Of a stretch of DNA of 64,000 nucleotides, positions 1 through 12,112 are shown in pieces. Under the pieces are notes generated by a model. The model was given only the letters and a program-made list of their open reading frames with translations. It had not been told where the DNA came from and searched no databases. Positions within the stretch are counted from its first letter, which is position 1. Every line of letters starts with the position of its first letter. The position numbers and the translations under genes were made by a program. The DNA is taken from NCBI RefSeq assembly GCF_000002865.3, contig NW_001865043.1, forward strand, positions 60,387 through 124,386. Direction: 5' to 3'. Source of the stretch: Monosiga brevicollis MX1. Its lineage: Eukaryota > Opisthokonta > Choanoflagellata > Craspedida > Salpingoecidae.

Positions 1-33
<33 letters not shown>

Positions 34-101
34 AATCTCTCTCTCTCTCTAAATCTCTCTCTCTCTCTCTCTCTAAATCTCTCTCTCTAAATCTCTCTCT
101 C

Positions 102-141
<40 letters not shown>

Positions 142-281
142 AATCTCTCTCTCTAAATCTCTCTCTCTCTCTCTCTCTCTAAATCTCTCTCTCTCTCTCT
201 AAATAAATTTCTCTCTCTCTCTCTAAATCTCTCTCTCTAAATTTCTCTCTCTCTCTCAATCTAAATCTCTCTAAATCTCGT
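1..281. repeat. CT microsatellite interrupted by AAAT
   Basis: An almost pure CT tract is broken at irregular intervals by AAAT units. It lies upstream of the SUGT1 start at 517 and runs off the left edge. The rest of the stretch up to 516 holds a short T run and ordinary unique sequence, presumably promoter and 5' UTR; no gene is seen. Confidence 0.95.
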
Positions 282-516
282 TTTTTCTGGTCACTTCCGT
301 TTTTTTTTTTTTTTTTTTTCTTGGCGATACGACAGCGACCGCTTTATTTTACTCTCGACAACGGTTCGGTTCGGTTCTTCTGAGATTATAACAGTACGTC
401 TGCATTAGCTTGCATTTGAGGCAAGGGGCTTGAACTGGTTCACTGCCAGCTCACGCCATCATGCTGTCACTGATTCGAATGCATTTTGTGTTCAATGCTG
501 TAGCTCGTGGCGCGTC

Positions 517-2547
517 ATGGCGAGTCTCGAGTACGTGAGCCGAGCCGCACCCCCATGCCCAGCTCGCATTATGAAAGGCTGCTCAGATGCTTTCTGGAAG
601 GCGTCGTGCTTTCACTGATGCATTCGCTGTCTGACTGGTTCTTTGGTGCTTGATGACTTGTAACGTTCTCTCAGTGAGGCCAACCGCTTGGCTGTTGAGG
701 GCGACCTGGCTCGGGCCCTTGAGCAGTACACCACCCTGATCGATGAGGATGACACCAATGCTGAGCTCCTGCTGAAGCGCGCCAGCGTCTATTCTTCCAG
801 CCACAAATTCACGGGTCTGGCCTGCCAACCCGCGCTGCGGCCCTTGCATCTTCAAAGCTGACCGCAACCCTGTCTGCTGTCGAATGTAGAGGCACTGCAA
901 GACGTCAAATCAGCGTGTGCTGCTGCCCCTAAAGACCCACGCTGCTTTGCCCAGTTGGCGTATGTCCCACCCTGCGTGCTGCTTCTGGGCCGACGTCAAA
1001 GATGGAGACTGGTTGTCACCCATCGGCCATGCTGACCGCTGACCTGCCCTCCCCCTTGCTAGTAAACTGTACGAGCAGATGAAGCAACCAAAGGCCGCGC
1101 TTGAAGCCTACGCCTCGTACACGGCTGCAGGAGGTGCGATTTTGTATCATGCCCATCCGTGGCCTCTTCCTCATTCGTGACACCCAGACGTGAGCGCACT
1201 TTCTGGAGCTGAGAACCCATTCATTCGCCACGTCTCGCTCGCGCCTGCTCTTGTCACAGGCGATGTGCAAGCTATTCAAGAGGGACTACGACGCTGCCAG
1301 CAACAGGCAGGCGGTACGAAGACGCTTGTCGTCATTTTTATGTGGTGGTGGCCTAAGACGTGAAAATGCTCGTGATCAGCTGCGCCTAACCTGTTTTGTG
1401 TCGTCGTGCAGTCGATTCTGCCCCGCAGGTGCCCCCGCCGACCACCTTCCAGCCCAACGCCCAGGCTGCACCGAAACAGGATTGGTATCAGGTTTGTTCA
1501 ACAGCAACCCTCCTCGTTCTGCCCCTGATCAGACTCCACCTCTCCACAACACCTGGCCCATGCATCTTAGAACTTGGCTCACCGACTCACCAACTTTTTA
1601 CCTTGCTTTCTGTTTCCTCGTTCACCCGCCGACCTTAAACCCATCGCCGCGTGGGTTGCTGGCAGTCGGATGCCTTTGTCTATTTGACCCTGATGATCAA
1701 GGGCGTGCAAGCAGACCAGGTCAAGGTCCAATTTCAGCCTCGAACCCTGACCGTGGCCTTTCCACTCCCCAAGTCAGAGGACGCCGATTTCTGGTAGGAG
1801 ATGCTGTGGTTTAGCCTCCCGACCCCAACCCCATTTTTTTTTTTTTTACCCTTGTTTCTTGCTGGCGTGTCTTCCCTGCAGCATGGAAATTCCTCTCTTT
1901 GACACCATTGTACCTTCAGAAAGTACCTTCAAGGTTAAGCCAGTCAAGCTGGAGTTTCATCTCAAAAAGGCCACGGGAATCAAGTGGCCCAGTTTGCGCG
2001 CCGAGGCTGCGGCGGTCGCGCAACCCCTGGTTGAAATGGCCAAGGTAACCAGCGCAGGACCTGCAAGTGCCGACAGTCAAGCGGCTCGCAAGCCTCTCCG
2101 TGGCCCCCAAGACTGGGATCAACTTGCCAAGGAGGTGGACGAGGTGCGAACGCTGAACTTAAAACCTATGCCGCACCCACCCCTAGCCTATCCTGTGCAT
2201 TCACCCTCAATTCTGGCCTTTTTTTGTTAACTTTGCCCAGGAGGAGAAGACCGAGCAGCCGGAAGGTGATGCAGCGCTCAACCGCTTGTTTCAGCAAATT
2301 TATAGCGACGGTGAGCGCTTCTTTTCCCCATGAAAACAAACGTAGCCTCCTTTTGTTTACCATGCAAGCTCACTCGAATATCACTCTTGTGCGTGTAACA
2401 GCATCCGAGGATACGAAGCGAGCCATGCTCAAATCTTTCCAAGAGTCCAACGGAACTGTGCTGAGCACCAACTGGGACGAAGTCAGCAAGGGCAAGGTTG
2501 AGATGAAACCCCCGGATGACGTCGAGTATAAAAAGTTTGACTCTTAG
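517..2547 (+). CDS. SUGT1: SUGT1/SGT1 co-chaperone (TPR-CS-SGS)
   Basis: Ten exons: 517-530, 675-814, 890-959, 1063-1133, 1260-1313, 1412-1491, 1666-1793, 1882-2143, 2241-2310, 2402-2547. They give 344 residues, close to animal SUGT1. The N-terminus (about 5-115) is a TPR array ([18 protein letters not shown], then [20 protein letters not shown]). A CS domain follows from DWYQ near residue 139 to the motif [10 protein letters not shown], and the C-terminus is an SGS domain ([26 protein letters not shown], stop after YKKFDS). The family bridges HSP90 and SKP1/kinetochore or NLR clients in the cytosol and nucleus; that role is from family knowledge. The start at 517 is chosen because the 14-nt first exon splices in phase to give MASLDEANRLA. 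All introns are GT-AG. Confidence 0.96.
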
Positions 2548-3369
2548 TGACCAGACTCGACAGGCTCTTCAATTCAATCATAATGATGAAAGGGCGAGTC
2601 CAGCTCCTAGCAGTGCACCCATCATCCACCCTTTCCCCATGACGGTCTCTTGATCTTTTGCGTCTTGATGTCATTCCTTACGTGACAAGGTGGTCCAACT
2701 CTCGCGCGCGCAACAAAAGATCGCCGAGCGCAACCGCAAGTGGACGTACATGTGCTTGTGCACAAGTATCATTACACATGCATCTCCTGCCGAGGTACGC
2801 GATGCCTCCAAATGGCAGCGCCATGCTCAACCTGACTGCTTATCGGGTCGTTGCTAGAGGCTTGCGTTTGAATCAAGTTTGCCCAAGCCCCATCCCTATT
2901 TTACTCCCACCTCCCTCTCATCTCCAATTCCCTAGCACACGCCCAGCGCCGCCGATTCAAAAAGAGAGAGAAAATTTCAGAAAAAAAAAGAAAAAAAAAA
3001 TCATGCGACTACACATGAAACACCTTCAACACGTTGAACACGTTGCGAACGACTCCAACTCTCAATATGTTATTTTATTTTATTTTTTTCCCATCCTGCG
3101 ATTCGCTGCTGCTCAAGCCCGCTGTTGGCTGTGTCGCACTGCGCCTGATTCAGGTTCACAGTAAGCGTGCATATGGGAGGGGGGGTGGCATTCGATTCTT
3201 GCTCGTCAGTCCCGCGTGAGGTCCAGGGATAGGCTCGCTCATCGTCGTTGTGGTCCTACCAATATCCGTGTGCATCATTACGCAGACAAATCCTGCCTCT
3301 GGAGGCCTGGGCTGAATCGGCGCCTGCGTACGTCGCCTCGGCGGTCAAACAGATCATACGACCAATATT
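2548..3369. other. intergenic, tandem genes
   Basis: About 0.8 kb between the SUGT1 stop and the next start. It holds an A-rich stretch near 2958-3000 and T-rich patches but no coding signal. It is the one gene upstream region in the window without a clear long CT/GA tract. Confidence 0.6.
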
Positions 3370-5693
3370 ATGAGTTTGCAATGGATGCGCAAATTTGGCA
3401 CCACGGCCATGGACATGGCCCAGGGTCGACGGGGCCAGGCCCCCGAACCCAACGCTCGCACTGAGCGGGGGCAAGCTTCGGCGGGACCCGCCTATCCCAC
3501 CTTTGGCTATGATGGTGGCAATCAGAACGCTCCGCCACCATACTCTGCACATGCCCCGCCACCAGCACACGCTTCTGCTGCCAGCCCCACGCCTTCAGCG
3601 CCACCCCAAGACTCCCACGGCTATGCCCAGTACGGGGGCCCGCCGGCCCCCGCTAGTTATAGCCAGCCGCAGCACAGTGCTGCCTTTCCCCAACCACCCA
3701 TTCAGCAGCAGCCCCAGGCTCAGTCAGGCAAGCCCAGTCAAGCTCCGGCCCACCAAGCATATCCCATGAACGGAGGCAACCAGGCCCCGCCTCCACAGCA
3801 GGCCTACCCATCCCGGCCTCATCACCACAGCGATCGTGACTACGTACACAGCGGCGTACGTATGCGCAACGTGCCTATCCACGTGCTGATCATCTCCTTT
3901 CAAACTTCTGCTTGGCACTCAATGCTTTATTCTTGTCCCTCTATAATCGTGTCGCGCTCCGCAGACCAAGCGCTCGGCAATTGCCACGACTTTGGGCTTT
4001 GATGGCCTCATTTGGTGGTGTCTTGAGCAAGCTGCCATTCAAAAGCCCGCAGAGCAGTACAGCTCGGTATGCTCGTGAAATTTGCATATTCATGGTGCCT
4101 TGTCCCGCCCGACCTCGGTATATTTTGAAGCGTGTCGTGTCTGACGCGGATCGTTTTGTCCTCCTGCAGGATGACTGTTGCGCGTGGACTTGCGCGGACC
4201 TCTGCTCGCAGTCGTTGCGCTACAACCTCTGCTGCCCCTGCATATATTGCCTTGGGGTGGCTGGCCGTGTCTTTGTTGGCATTTTTGCGGGAATCTTCTT
4301 GATGGTGGCCTTTGTCTTCTTGGCGCTGGCTCACTTCTTTCCCGTCATCTTCTACCTCTACAAATCTCTCGTTGGTGTGTTTGTGTGCGCTCTTGCGACC
4401 GAGCCATGCTCTCTCCCATTTGTACTCGACCTGGGGCCTAACGCCTTGTGCTCGACGCCCATTTGCATCAACAGTCAAGTCCCCACAACTGGGCATCTTC
4501 CTCAAGATTTGCATTGCCCTGGTCGGCATTCCTGTCCTTGCGGCCCTGAGCTTGGCCACCTTGCCTCTCATCGCTCTTTTCGTTGGCCCTTTTGTTCTCG
4601 TGTCTTACACCCCTCACCGCGGTAAGGGGACCTATGGCTGCCGGCCGTGCTTAAGCGCGGGCTCGATGACAGGCTCTTCCGCCGCTGTTGAAACTTTTCG
4701 CATTTCAGCTCATATCGACGGTGTTCTTGTTTTGCCCATCGCGATCGTACTTGTTGGGTCGCACGTTGCGTAGCTCTGGACGTGATTATGGGTGGTGTCG
4801 GTGTGTACTTTGGCCGAGGCCTGGTTGCCAAAAAGGACATGTACGCGCTCTACGAAATCGAGGGCCCTTTTACTGAACTCAAGATCTTTTACGCCTTTTT
4901 GGCTCTCATTTGTACGTTGCAACGCATCGCCGTGTCACTGAGCCCGCGCGACCTGTGCTTTGTTTATGCTACTACGCGCTTTGCTCATTGGGCTCGCTGT
5001 CCTGCTGCTTTTACCACTTGATCAGACATGTGCCTTGGGCTGGTGATTTGCGGTGTTTCGTTCATGTTTATGAAGATGGCTGCGTTCCCGCAGCTGCTGT
5101 GGGTCATGCTTAAGGACGTCTGGAGGTGCGCCATCCTTGGGACTTTTACCAGCGCCTTTGCATTTGATGGTGGTTGCGCGCTCACGTGCTTTTAACCCTT
5201 GGTGCTCGCCACACAGCACTTTTGATGTTGGCACTCGTCCAACTCAGCACACCAGCGAGGACCCCTGGCCCTGCGAGCTCTGCTTCAACTGCTGCATGAG
5301 TGCGTGGGCCCGTCTCTGGCTTGAATGTTTTGCTTCACCCGTCCCATTTGACAGAACAGCCGAGTGTGATCCGGCTACTGTGCTCGCCCTCATTACACCT
5401 GGTTTGTGATGTTTTTGATAGATTCCGTCATGCAGTTTTGCTCGCTGTGCTCGTTCCCCTTCCGCCTGTTGGCCAGCCTCTTTGTCTTCATCCTGCTCAT
5501 TTTGGGCTGGCCAATGGCGCTTTTGTACGGCATGTTTGTGGGCATTGGCGCCGGTGCCTCGGTGTACTCGGAGCCACATGGGGCCCTCAACTGCGCTCCC
5601 TTTGGCAAGGCCATCAAGGAGTTTTACCGCGAGCTCGACCATGCTATCCATGGCAGCGATGCCTCGCGCAGCGCTCTCAACTCGTCTGCCTAA
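3370..5693 (+). CDS. proline-rich N-tail multi-pass membrane protein, unknown family
   Basis: Eight exons: 3370-3855, 3965-4066, 4170-4374, 4475-4621, 4774-4911, 5026-5125, 5217-5299, 5422-5693; 510 residues. Residues about 40-160 form a disordered Pro/Gln/Ala/Tyr-rich cytosolic-type tail (PPPYSAHAPPPAHA, AYPMNGGNQAPPPQQAYP). The rest has at least five hydrophobic segments, including RVFVGIFAGIFLMVAFVFLA, FLKICIALVGIPVLAALSLA and LLASLFVFILLILGWPMALL. A Cys-rich juxtamembrane stretch (CADLCSQSLRYNLCCPCIYC) could be palmitoylated. The last segment and its charged end (FGKAIKEFYRELDHAIHG) weakly recall the plant At3g27390-type membrane proteins in topology, but I do not claim homology. The tail contains a PPPY motif of the kind bound by WW domains. 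No signal peptide is seen; the start is the first in-frame ATG. Confidence 0.8.
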
Positions 5694-6116
5694 GCCACCT
5701 GGACGCAAGTGACGGACGCTGAGTTATCACCGTAGCCGCCATGAATTTTGCAGTGCTTTGTTGCATTCTTGTCGCTTTATGGATGAGGTGTGACGATTGT
5801 ATTCTCGTTTACCGTTGTTGCTGTCGTTGTTGTTGTTGTTGTTGTCGCTGTAATATGTGTTCAAGTTGTTGAGCCCCTGATCAAGCGCCCCAGAACGAGT
5901 ACCGGGCTGCGAGAACCTTCCATCAGGCCAATTGCCATGACTGATATGTGGATTGCACTTTCTTGTGACGCCTTCTTGTGGAATCCGGTGAACATGTGCT
6001 GTAGTCTAACATGAATCCGATGTACGCAACAACATTTATGATGATTATCAGATTTTGAGCATGATTGCTGAAACGAGAGACTCTTTTGCCTGGCCAACCC
6101 TGTGCGATGGCTTTTT
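5694..6116. other. convergent 3' intergenic region
   Basis: Sequence between two convergent stops. It has a TTG/TTGTCG-rich patch near 5810-5850 and nothing else recognisable. Confidence 0.6.
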
Positions 6117-7798
6117 TTACACTGCACGAATAGCCTTGGCTTCGAGAGGGTGCCGACTCGTGTCGCGCACGCGGGACGGATTCCCATCTCGGTGCATAAA
6201 CTGATAGGCCAAGAGAGTACAGGCTGCAGCTGCCCAGACAGGCCAGCCCAGCTGGGTTCCGAGGCCATAAGCGGTCAGGCCGGATGCAAGCACCATGGCC
6301 GCACTCACCACGACCAGACGTGTAAAGTTGCTCAAGTGCTATGGGCAAGAAAACGGGGCCGCAGAAGGTTTAAATCTCGTCTCAACACGAGGGAGGTCTT
6401 AAACACCGAGAAAAGGACACGGCAAATAGAAATGGCCAACAAAACATGCCTTGAGAATGGCTGCATAAATCAAACCGTTGGCGATTTGACCAGCAATGGC
6501 CAGCCAGATGGGCCAGGGGTACTGTCCAAGCCGGCCCAGCTGCAGGCCATCTCCCAGTTGTGTCAGGTTTAGCAGTGCACCGATGGCATATAATTTGACG
6601 CCTGTTGGAAGAGTGAAAAAAATGAGCTGATCCAGACAGTTCACATGCTGCGGAAGGCTAAAATCCTGGCGCAGCTGCAGCGTGGCTTAATGTAGAGACG
6701 ACACCTTGAAGCCAAAAGGATTGCTGGGGTCGATTCTTGAGGATGACCTCTGAATAGACGCCGGAAAAGCCCGACACGGTGCAGTAGAAGGCCATGAGAG
6801 CAAGGCCCGTGCTGGTGACAAAGGCTTTTCGTAGCTAAGGTTGCACAGGCAGGGGGGCATTGGTATAAATGTCATGAGCCAGGGCACCTCCAAAGCAAAC
6901 ATAGCAAGCACAACAGAAGAAACAAGAATTGAAATAAAAAAAATTAGCCCTTTGGACGGACCTGCCAGCCATCGTGGGCATGAGCCAGGCCGGCGGCGGA
7001 ATTGAGCACGCCAGCCAAAAGCACGAGGGCAACAGCCACCCAACGCCCGACCGGCATGGTGCGTTGGAGCAGTAAGCGCATAAATATTGTGGTGGTGACG
7101 GTTTTGAAGTTGCAAAGTATCTGTTTGGAGGGGGCAACGTGGTCCTGATGAGCGATATAAAGCGAGCTGGGGTACAATACCAGCGCGCGTATAGAGTTGT
7201 CTATTGGTCCAGACAAGCGGGGTGGGACCTGAAAGGTGGCCGCATCCATTTCATGCTGTAGAGTGATGGCCAGGTTGTTATTCACGGCATATCCAAGGGC
7301 GGGAATCTAAGCAGCATTGCGCCGAGCAAGGGCGTGTCATGCTGGGATGAGCACGTTCGGGGTCGTGGTTGGCCCGGCAGTGTCTTGCTTACCACGTAAG
7401 CGAAATCACGCCATTCGAAGCGCAAGGGTGTGTGTGTGGCAACACACCCGATGAGGGCAATGGCAAGCTTGCCTGCAGATCGTTCAAGGCGCCAGGTGAG
7501 TGGGCAGCGCACGCGCGCTTGTGTCTGTGTGAGTGGGGGTGGGGAGGGAGAGAGAGAGGGTAACGATTCACGAGAAGGGCAGATTCGAACCAAATTCTTG
7601 CCAGAACACAATTGGACCCGAAGCAAACGGCAGTGCACCGTCGGGTCCTTTGGCCAGGCTCAGAAGAAAAGCGTGTGTGCCCGTGAGCAGGATGGCCGTG
7701 CCCATGGCCAGTGGCCACCATGCCCATCCCCCTCGGGCTATTCGTTGTGTACTGGCTGCCATGATGCCAACAGTTTTGGCAACTTGTGTCGCTTGCAC
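6117..7798 (-). CDS. SLC35A4: SLC35A4-like nucleotide-sugar transporter
   Basis: Seven exons, read right to left: 7591-7798, 7393-7472, 7229-7306, 6962-7120, 6705-6834, 6450-6601, 6117-6338; 342 residues against about 324 in human. The order of conserved blocks matches SLC35A4: FWQEFGKLAIALIG, then GYAVNNNLAITLQHEMDAAT, FQILCNFKTVTTTIFMRLLL, GVYSEVILK, LYAIGALLNLTQLGDG, and ILKHLSNFTRLVVVSAAMVL. Ten or so transmembrane helices are expected, and the family sits in the Golgi or ER; the substrate of SLC35A4 is not firmly settled. Intron 6 has a GC donor (AAG/GCATGT at 6449) joined to a good acceptor, with phase kept. An alternative start is the ATG at 7762. It is divergent from OXCT1 across a 1.35-kb gap rich in CT repeat. 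Confidence 0.9.
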
Positions 7799-9148
<1,350 letters not shown>

Positions 9149-11385
9149 ATGCTGCGCTCTACCGCAACTGGTGTGGCCCTGGCCGCCCGCCGCTCGCTCT
9201 CGACCAGCCGAGTGGCTGCTCAGCGCCTTCGCTTCTACGACTCGGCCGATGACGCCGTCGCGGACATCCAGAATGGCTCCAAGCTGCTTGTGGGCGGTCA
9301 GTCGCTCTTCCATCCTGCATTTGCTCCGCAAGTGCCCTGTGCTCGACCCACTCCACCACGCCCCCTCATCATGCGCGTGATGCTTCTGGCTGCGAATTTT
9401 CTGCCAACCTGGGTGCAATGATTTGGGCATCATCAGGTTTCGGTCTCTGCGGTATTCCCGAGAATCTTATTGGCGCGCTCAACGCCCGCAACGTCAAAGA
9501 ATTGACCTGTGTCAGCAACAACGCCGGGTATGCCAGTGATTTTTTTGTGCTTTTTTTTTTTTTCCGATCGCACTGCCTTGGCCTGCTCGTTGACCCGCAC
9601 TCATTTGCCGTGTGCATCCTTCACCTCGACTGTAGCGTCGATGATTTTGGACTGGGTCTCCTCCTGAAGAACAAGCAGATTAAGCGCATGATCTCGTCCT
9701 ACGTCGGTAGGTCATGACCCCACGTCCCACCGCAACCGGTGCTGGCCTCTTCTAGTCCGCCTTATCCGTGATTCTGCCCATTTTCGTCAAATTTACCTCG
9801 GGCTCTGCAATGCTTGGCAATGTGCAATAGGTGAGAATGCCGAGTTTGAGCGCCAGTACATCAATGGCGAGCTCGAGGTGGAGCTGACTCCCCAGGGCAC
9901 CCTTGCGGAGCGCATCCGTGCCGGTGGCGCCGGTGTGCCTGCTTTTTTCACTCCGACCGGCTTTGGCACCGTGATTCACGAGGGTGGTGCCCCCATCAAG
10001 TACAAGTCAGATGGTAGCGGTGAGATTGAAATCCCCTCCGCCCCGCGCGAGCACCGCCAGTTCAACGGCAACGACTACATCATGGAAGAGGCCATCACCG
10101 GCGACTTTGCCCTCATCCGCGCCTGGAAGGCCGACAAGGCCGGCAACCTCGTCTTCCGAAAAACCGCCCGCAACTTCAACGCCCCCATCGCCCGCGCTGC
10201 CAAGATCACCATTGCTGAAGTCGAGGAGATTGTGCCCACTGGCACCCTGGACCCCGATGACATTCACGTCCCCAGCGTCTACGTGAACCGCATCATCAAG
10301 GCCCCCTCCCTCGAAAAGCGCATTGAGCGTTTGACCCTATCCAAGGAAGACGGTGGCCGCCAGGCGCCTGCCGCTGGCAGTGCCGCCGCCAAGCGTGAAC
10401 AAATCATTCGCCGCGCTGCCCTTGAATTCAAGGACGGCATGTTTGTCAACCTAGGCATTGGCATGCCCATGCTGGCCTCCAACTTCATTCCCGAGGGCAT
10501 CACCGTCACTCTTCAGAGCGAGAACGGCGTCCTTGGTCTGGGTCCCTTCCCCCGCCCCGGCCAAGAGGATGCGGACCTGATCAACGCTGGCAAGGAAACG
10601 GTCACCGTTCTTCCCGGCTCCTCCTTCTTTGGCAGTGATGAATCCTTTGCCATGATTCGCGGTGGTCACATTGACCTCACCGTCCTCGGTGCCATGCAAG
10701 TCAGCCAGTACGGTGACTTGGCCAACTTTATGATTCCCGGCAAGATGGTCAAGGGCATGGGCGGCGCCATGGACTTGGTCTCCGCCCCCGGATCCCGCGT
10801 GGTCATCACGATGGAGCATTGCGCCAAGGTAAGGCCTTGCGGAAGCCATGTAACGGCGTACTACAACCCGTAGGGGAACCACTTCAGGGCACCGCATCTC
10901 TCTTGCTTGTCAGCTCATTCGCCTGAGACTTTTCCTTGGCTTGCCTGCATAGAACGGTGGTCACAAGATTCTTGAAAGCTGCAGCCTGCCGCTGACCGGC
11001 CCAAGCTGCGTCGATCGCATCATCACTGAAATGGTAAGTCAATGGCTGCACATGCCTTGGCCGAGCATCGTGCGACCGGGCTCTGCAGTGCTCATGGCCT
11101 CTTTTTTGGTTTCTCTTGTATGTTTTTGTTTTGTGCTAAACCCCTATTGCAGGCCGTCTTTGATGTGGACCCCAAGAAGGGCCTTGAGCTTGTCGAGGTG
11201 GCCGAAGGCATCTCCGTGGATGATGTCAAGGCAAGTGCTCGTACCCCGAACGCTTGAAGACTCATTCGCCAACCCTGCCATCCTGACTTGCCCACTACCC
11301 TGCTCACCCGTTTGCCTGATACTAGGCGGCCACTGGCGCCCCCTTCAAGGTGTCGGACAACCTCAAGACCATGCCCCTCGCCTAA
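9149..11385 (+). CDS. OXCT1: succinyl-CoA:3-ketoacid CoA-transferase, mitochondrial
   Basis: Seven exons: 9149-9296, 9437-9527, 9636-9706, 9831-10828, 10953-11033, 11153-11230, 11326-11385; 508 residues (human 520). The enzyme moves CoA from succinyl-CoA to acetoacetate in ketone-body use. An Arg/Ser-rich presequence ([20 protein letters not shown]) predicts import into mitochondria. The alpha half carries [12 protein letters not shown] and [15 protein letters not shown]. The beta half carries [19 protein letters not shown] and the catalytic motif [10 protein letters not shown], whose nucleophilic Glu is about residue 334. A linker near residues 285-305 ([16 protein letters not shown]) joins the halves, as in the animal fused enzyme. 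The last intron has a textbook GC donor (AAG/GCAAGT at 11231). Confidence 0.97.
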
Positions 11386-12112
11386 ATGGCCTGACAAACA
11401 CACGCAAAGGCACCGTACCCACGCACACGTTGCCCCCCTTGCCATCACCACTCGGCCTTCTCCGCCTATTACGCCTTCTTGGACTAGGCTTTTGAACGAA
11501 TCCAATTCTCAACAACATCCAACTCTCCTCTCTCCTCTCTCTCCTCTCTCTCCTCTCTTTCTCAAACCGACCAAACCAATTCAATTCTCTCCTCTCTCTC
11601 TCGCTCTCTTTTCATCGCTCTCTTTCTTGAACTCTCAAAAAAAAAAGAGTTTGAAAAGTGTTTCAAACAACACACTTCCACAGAGCCGTTACAAAAACCT
11701 GAACGAACCAACAAAAAAAAGAAAAAAAACCTCTTTGAGGTCGATTGATACGATTGTGACGCAAAAGGGCAGCGGCGACCCCTGCTTGGAGCTGTGGGTC
11801 GGCGCATGCGCGGGCTTCGGACGTGGTAACGAGGCAGACGGTGCGCACCAACCAAAACAAAAGGAGCACGATTGATAGCTGTGGTTTCAAAGCCTCTGCT
11901 TCGTGTGCTATGCAGCACGGCTAAGCTGCACACCACAGCAGGGTTGCACTCTCAGATCCAGCACGCTGCCCCCTGCTCGTTGAGAGTTTGCCCTCGCATG
12001 GAAGCGGTCAATCCGACAGTCGACTGGTATCTGGAGAGAAGGCTGTCCAGCGTGCCTTGATTTGTGCCTTGATTTGACACGGGCACTGGGTCGCGGTCTG
12101 GCAAGCAACATC
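11386..12112. promoter_or_regulatory. intergenic region upstream of CEP63-like gene
   Basis: Tandem gap of 0.7 kb. A CT/CTC-rich pyrimidine tract at about 11521-11625 is followed by A-rich runs. No exon is supported. Confidence 0.55.

Noticed and set aside
1251-1814. 187-codon open frame overlapping SUGT1
   Set aside because: It is a shadow frame that crosses several clear SUGT1 exon-intron borders.
4683-4773. Alternative earlier exon 5 start in the Pro-rich membrane protein (acceptor at GCATTTCAG)
   Set aside because: It runs into an in-frame stop; the acceptor at 4773 keeps phase and gives a coherent membrane protein.
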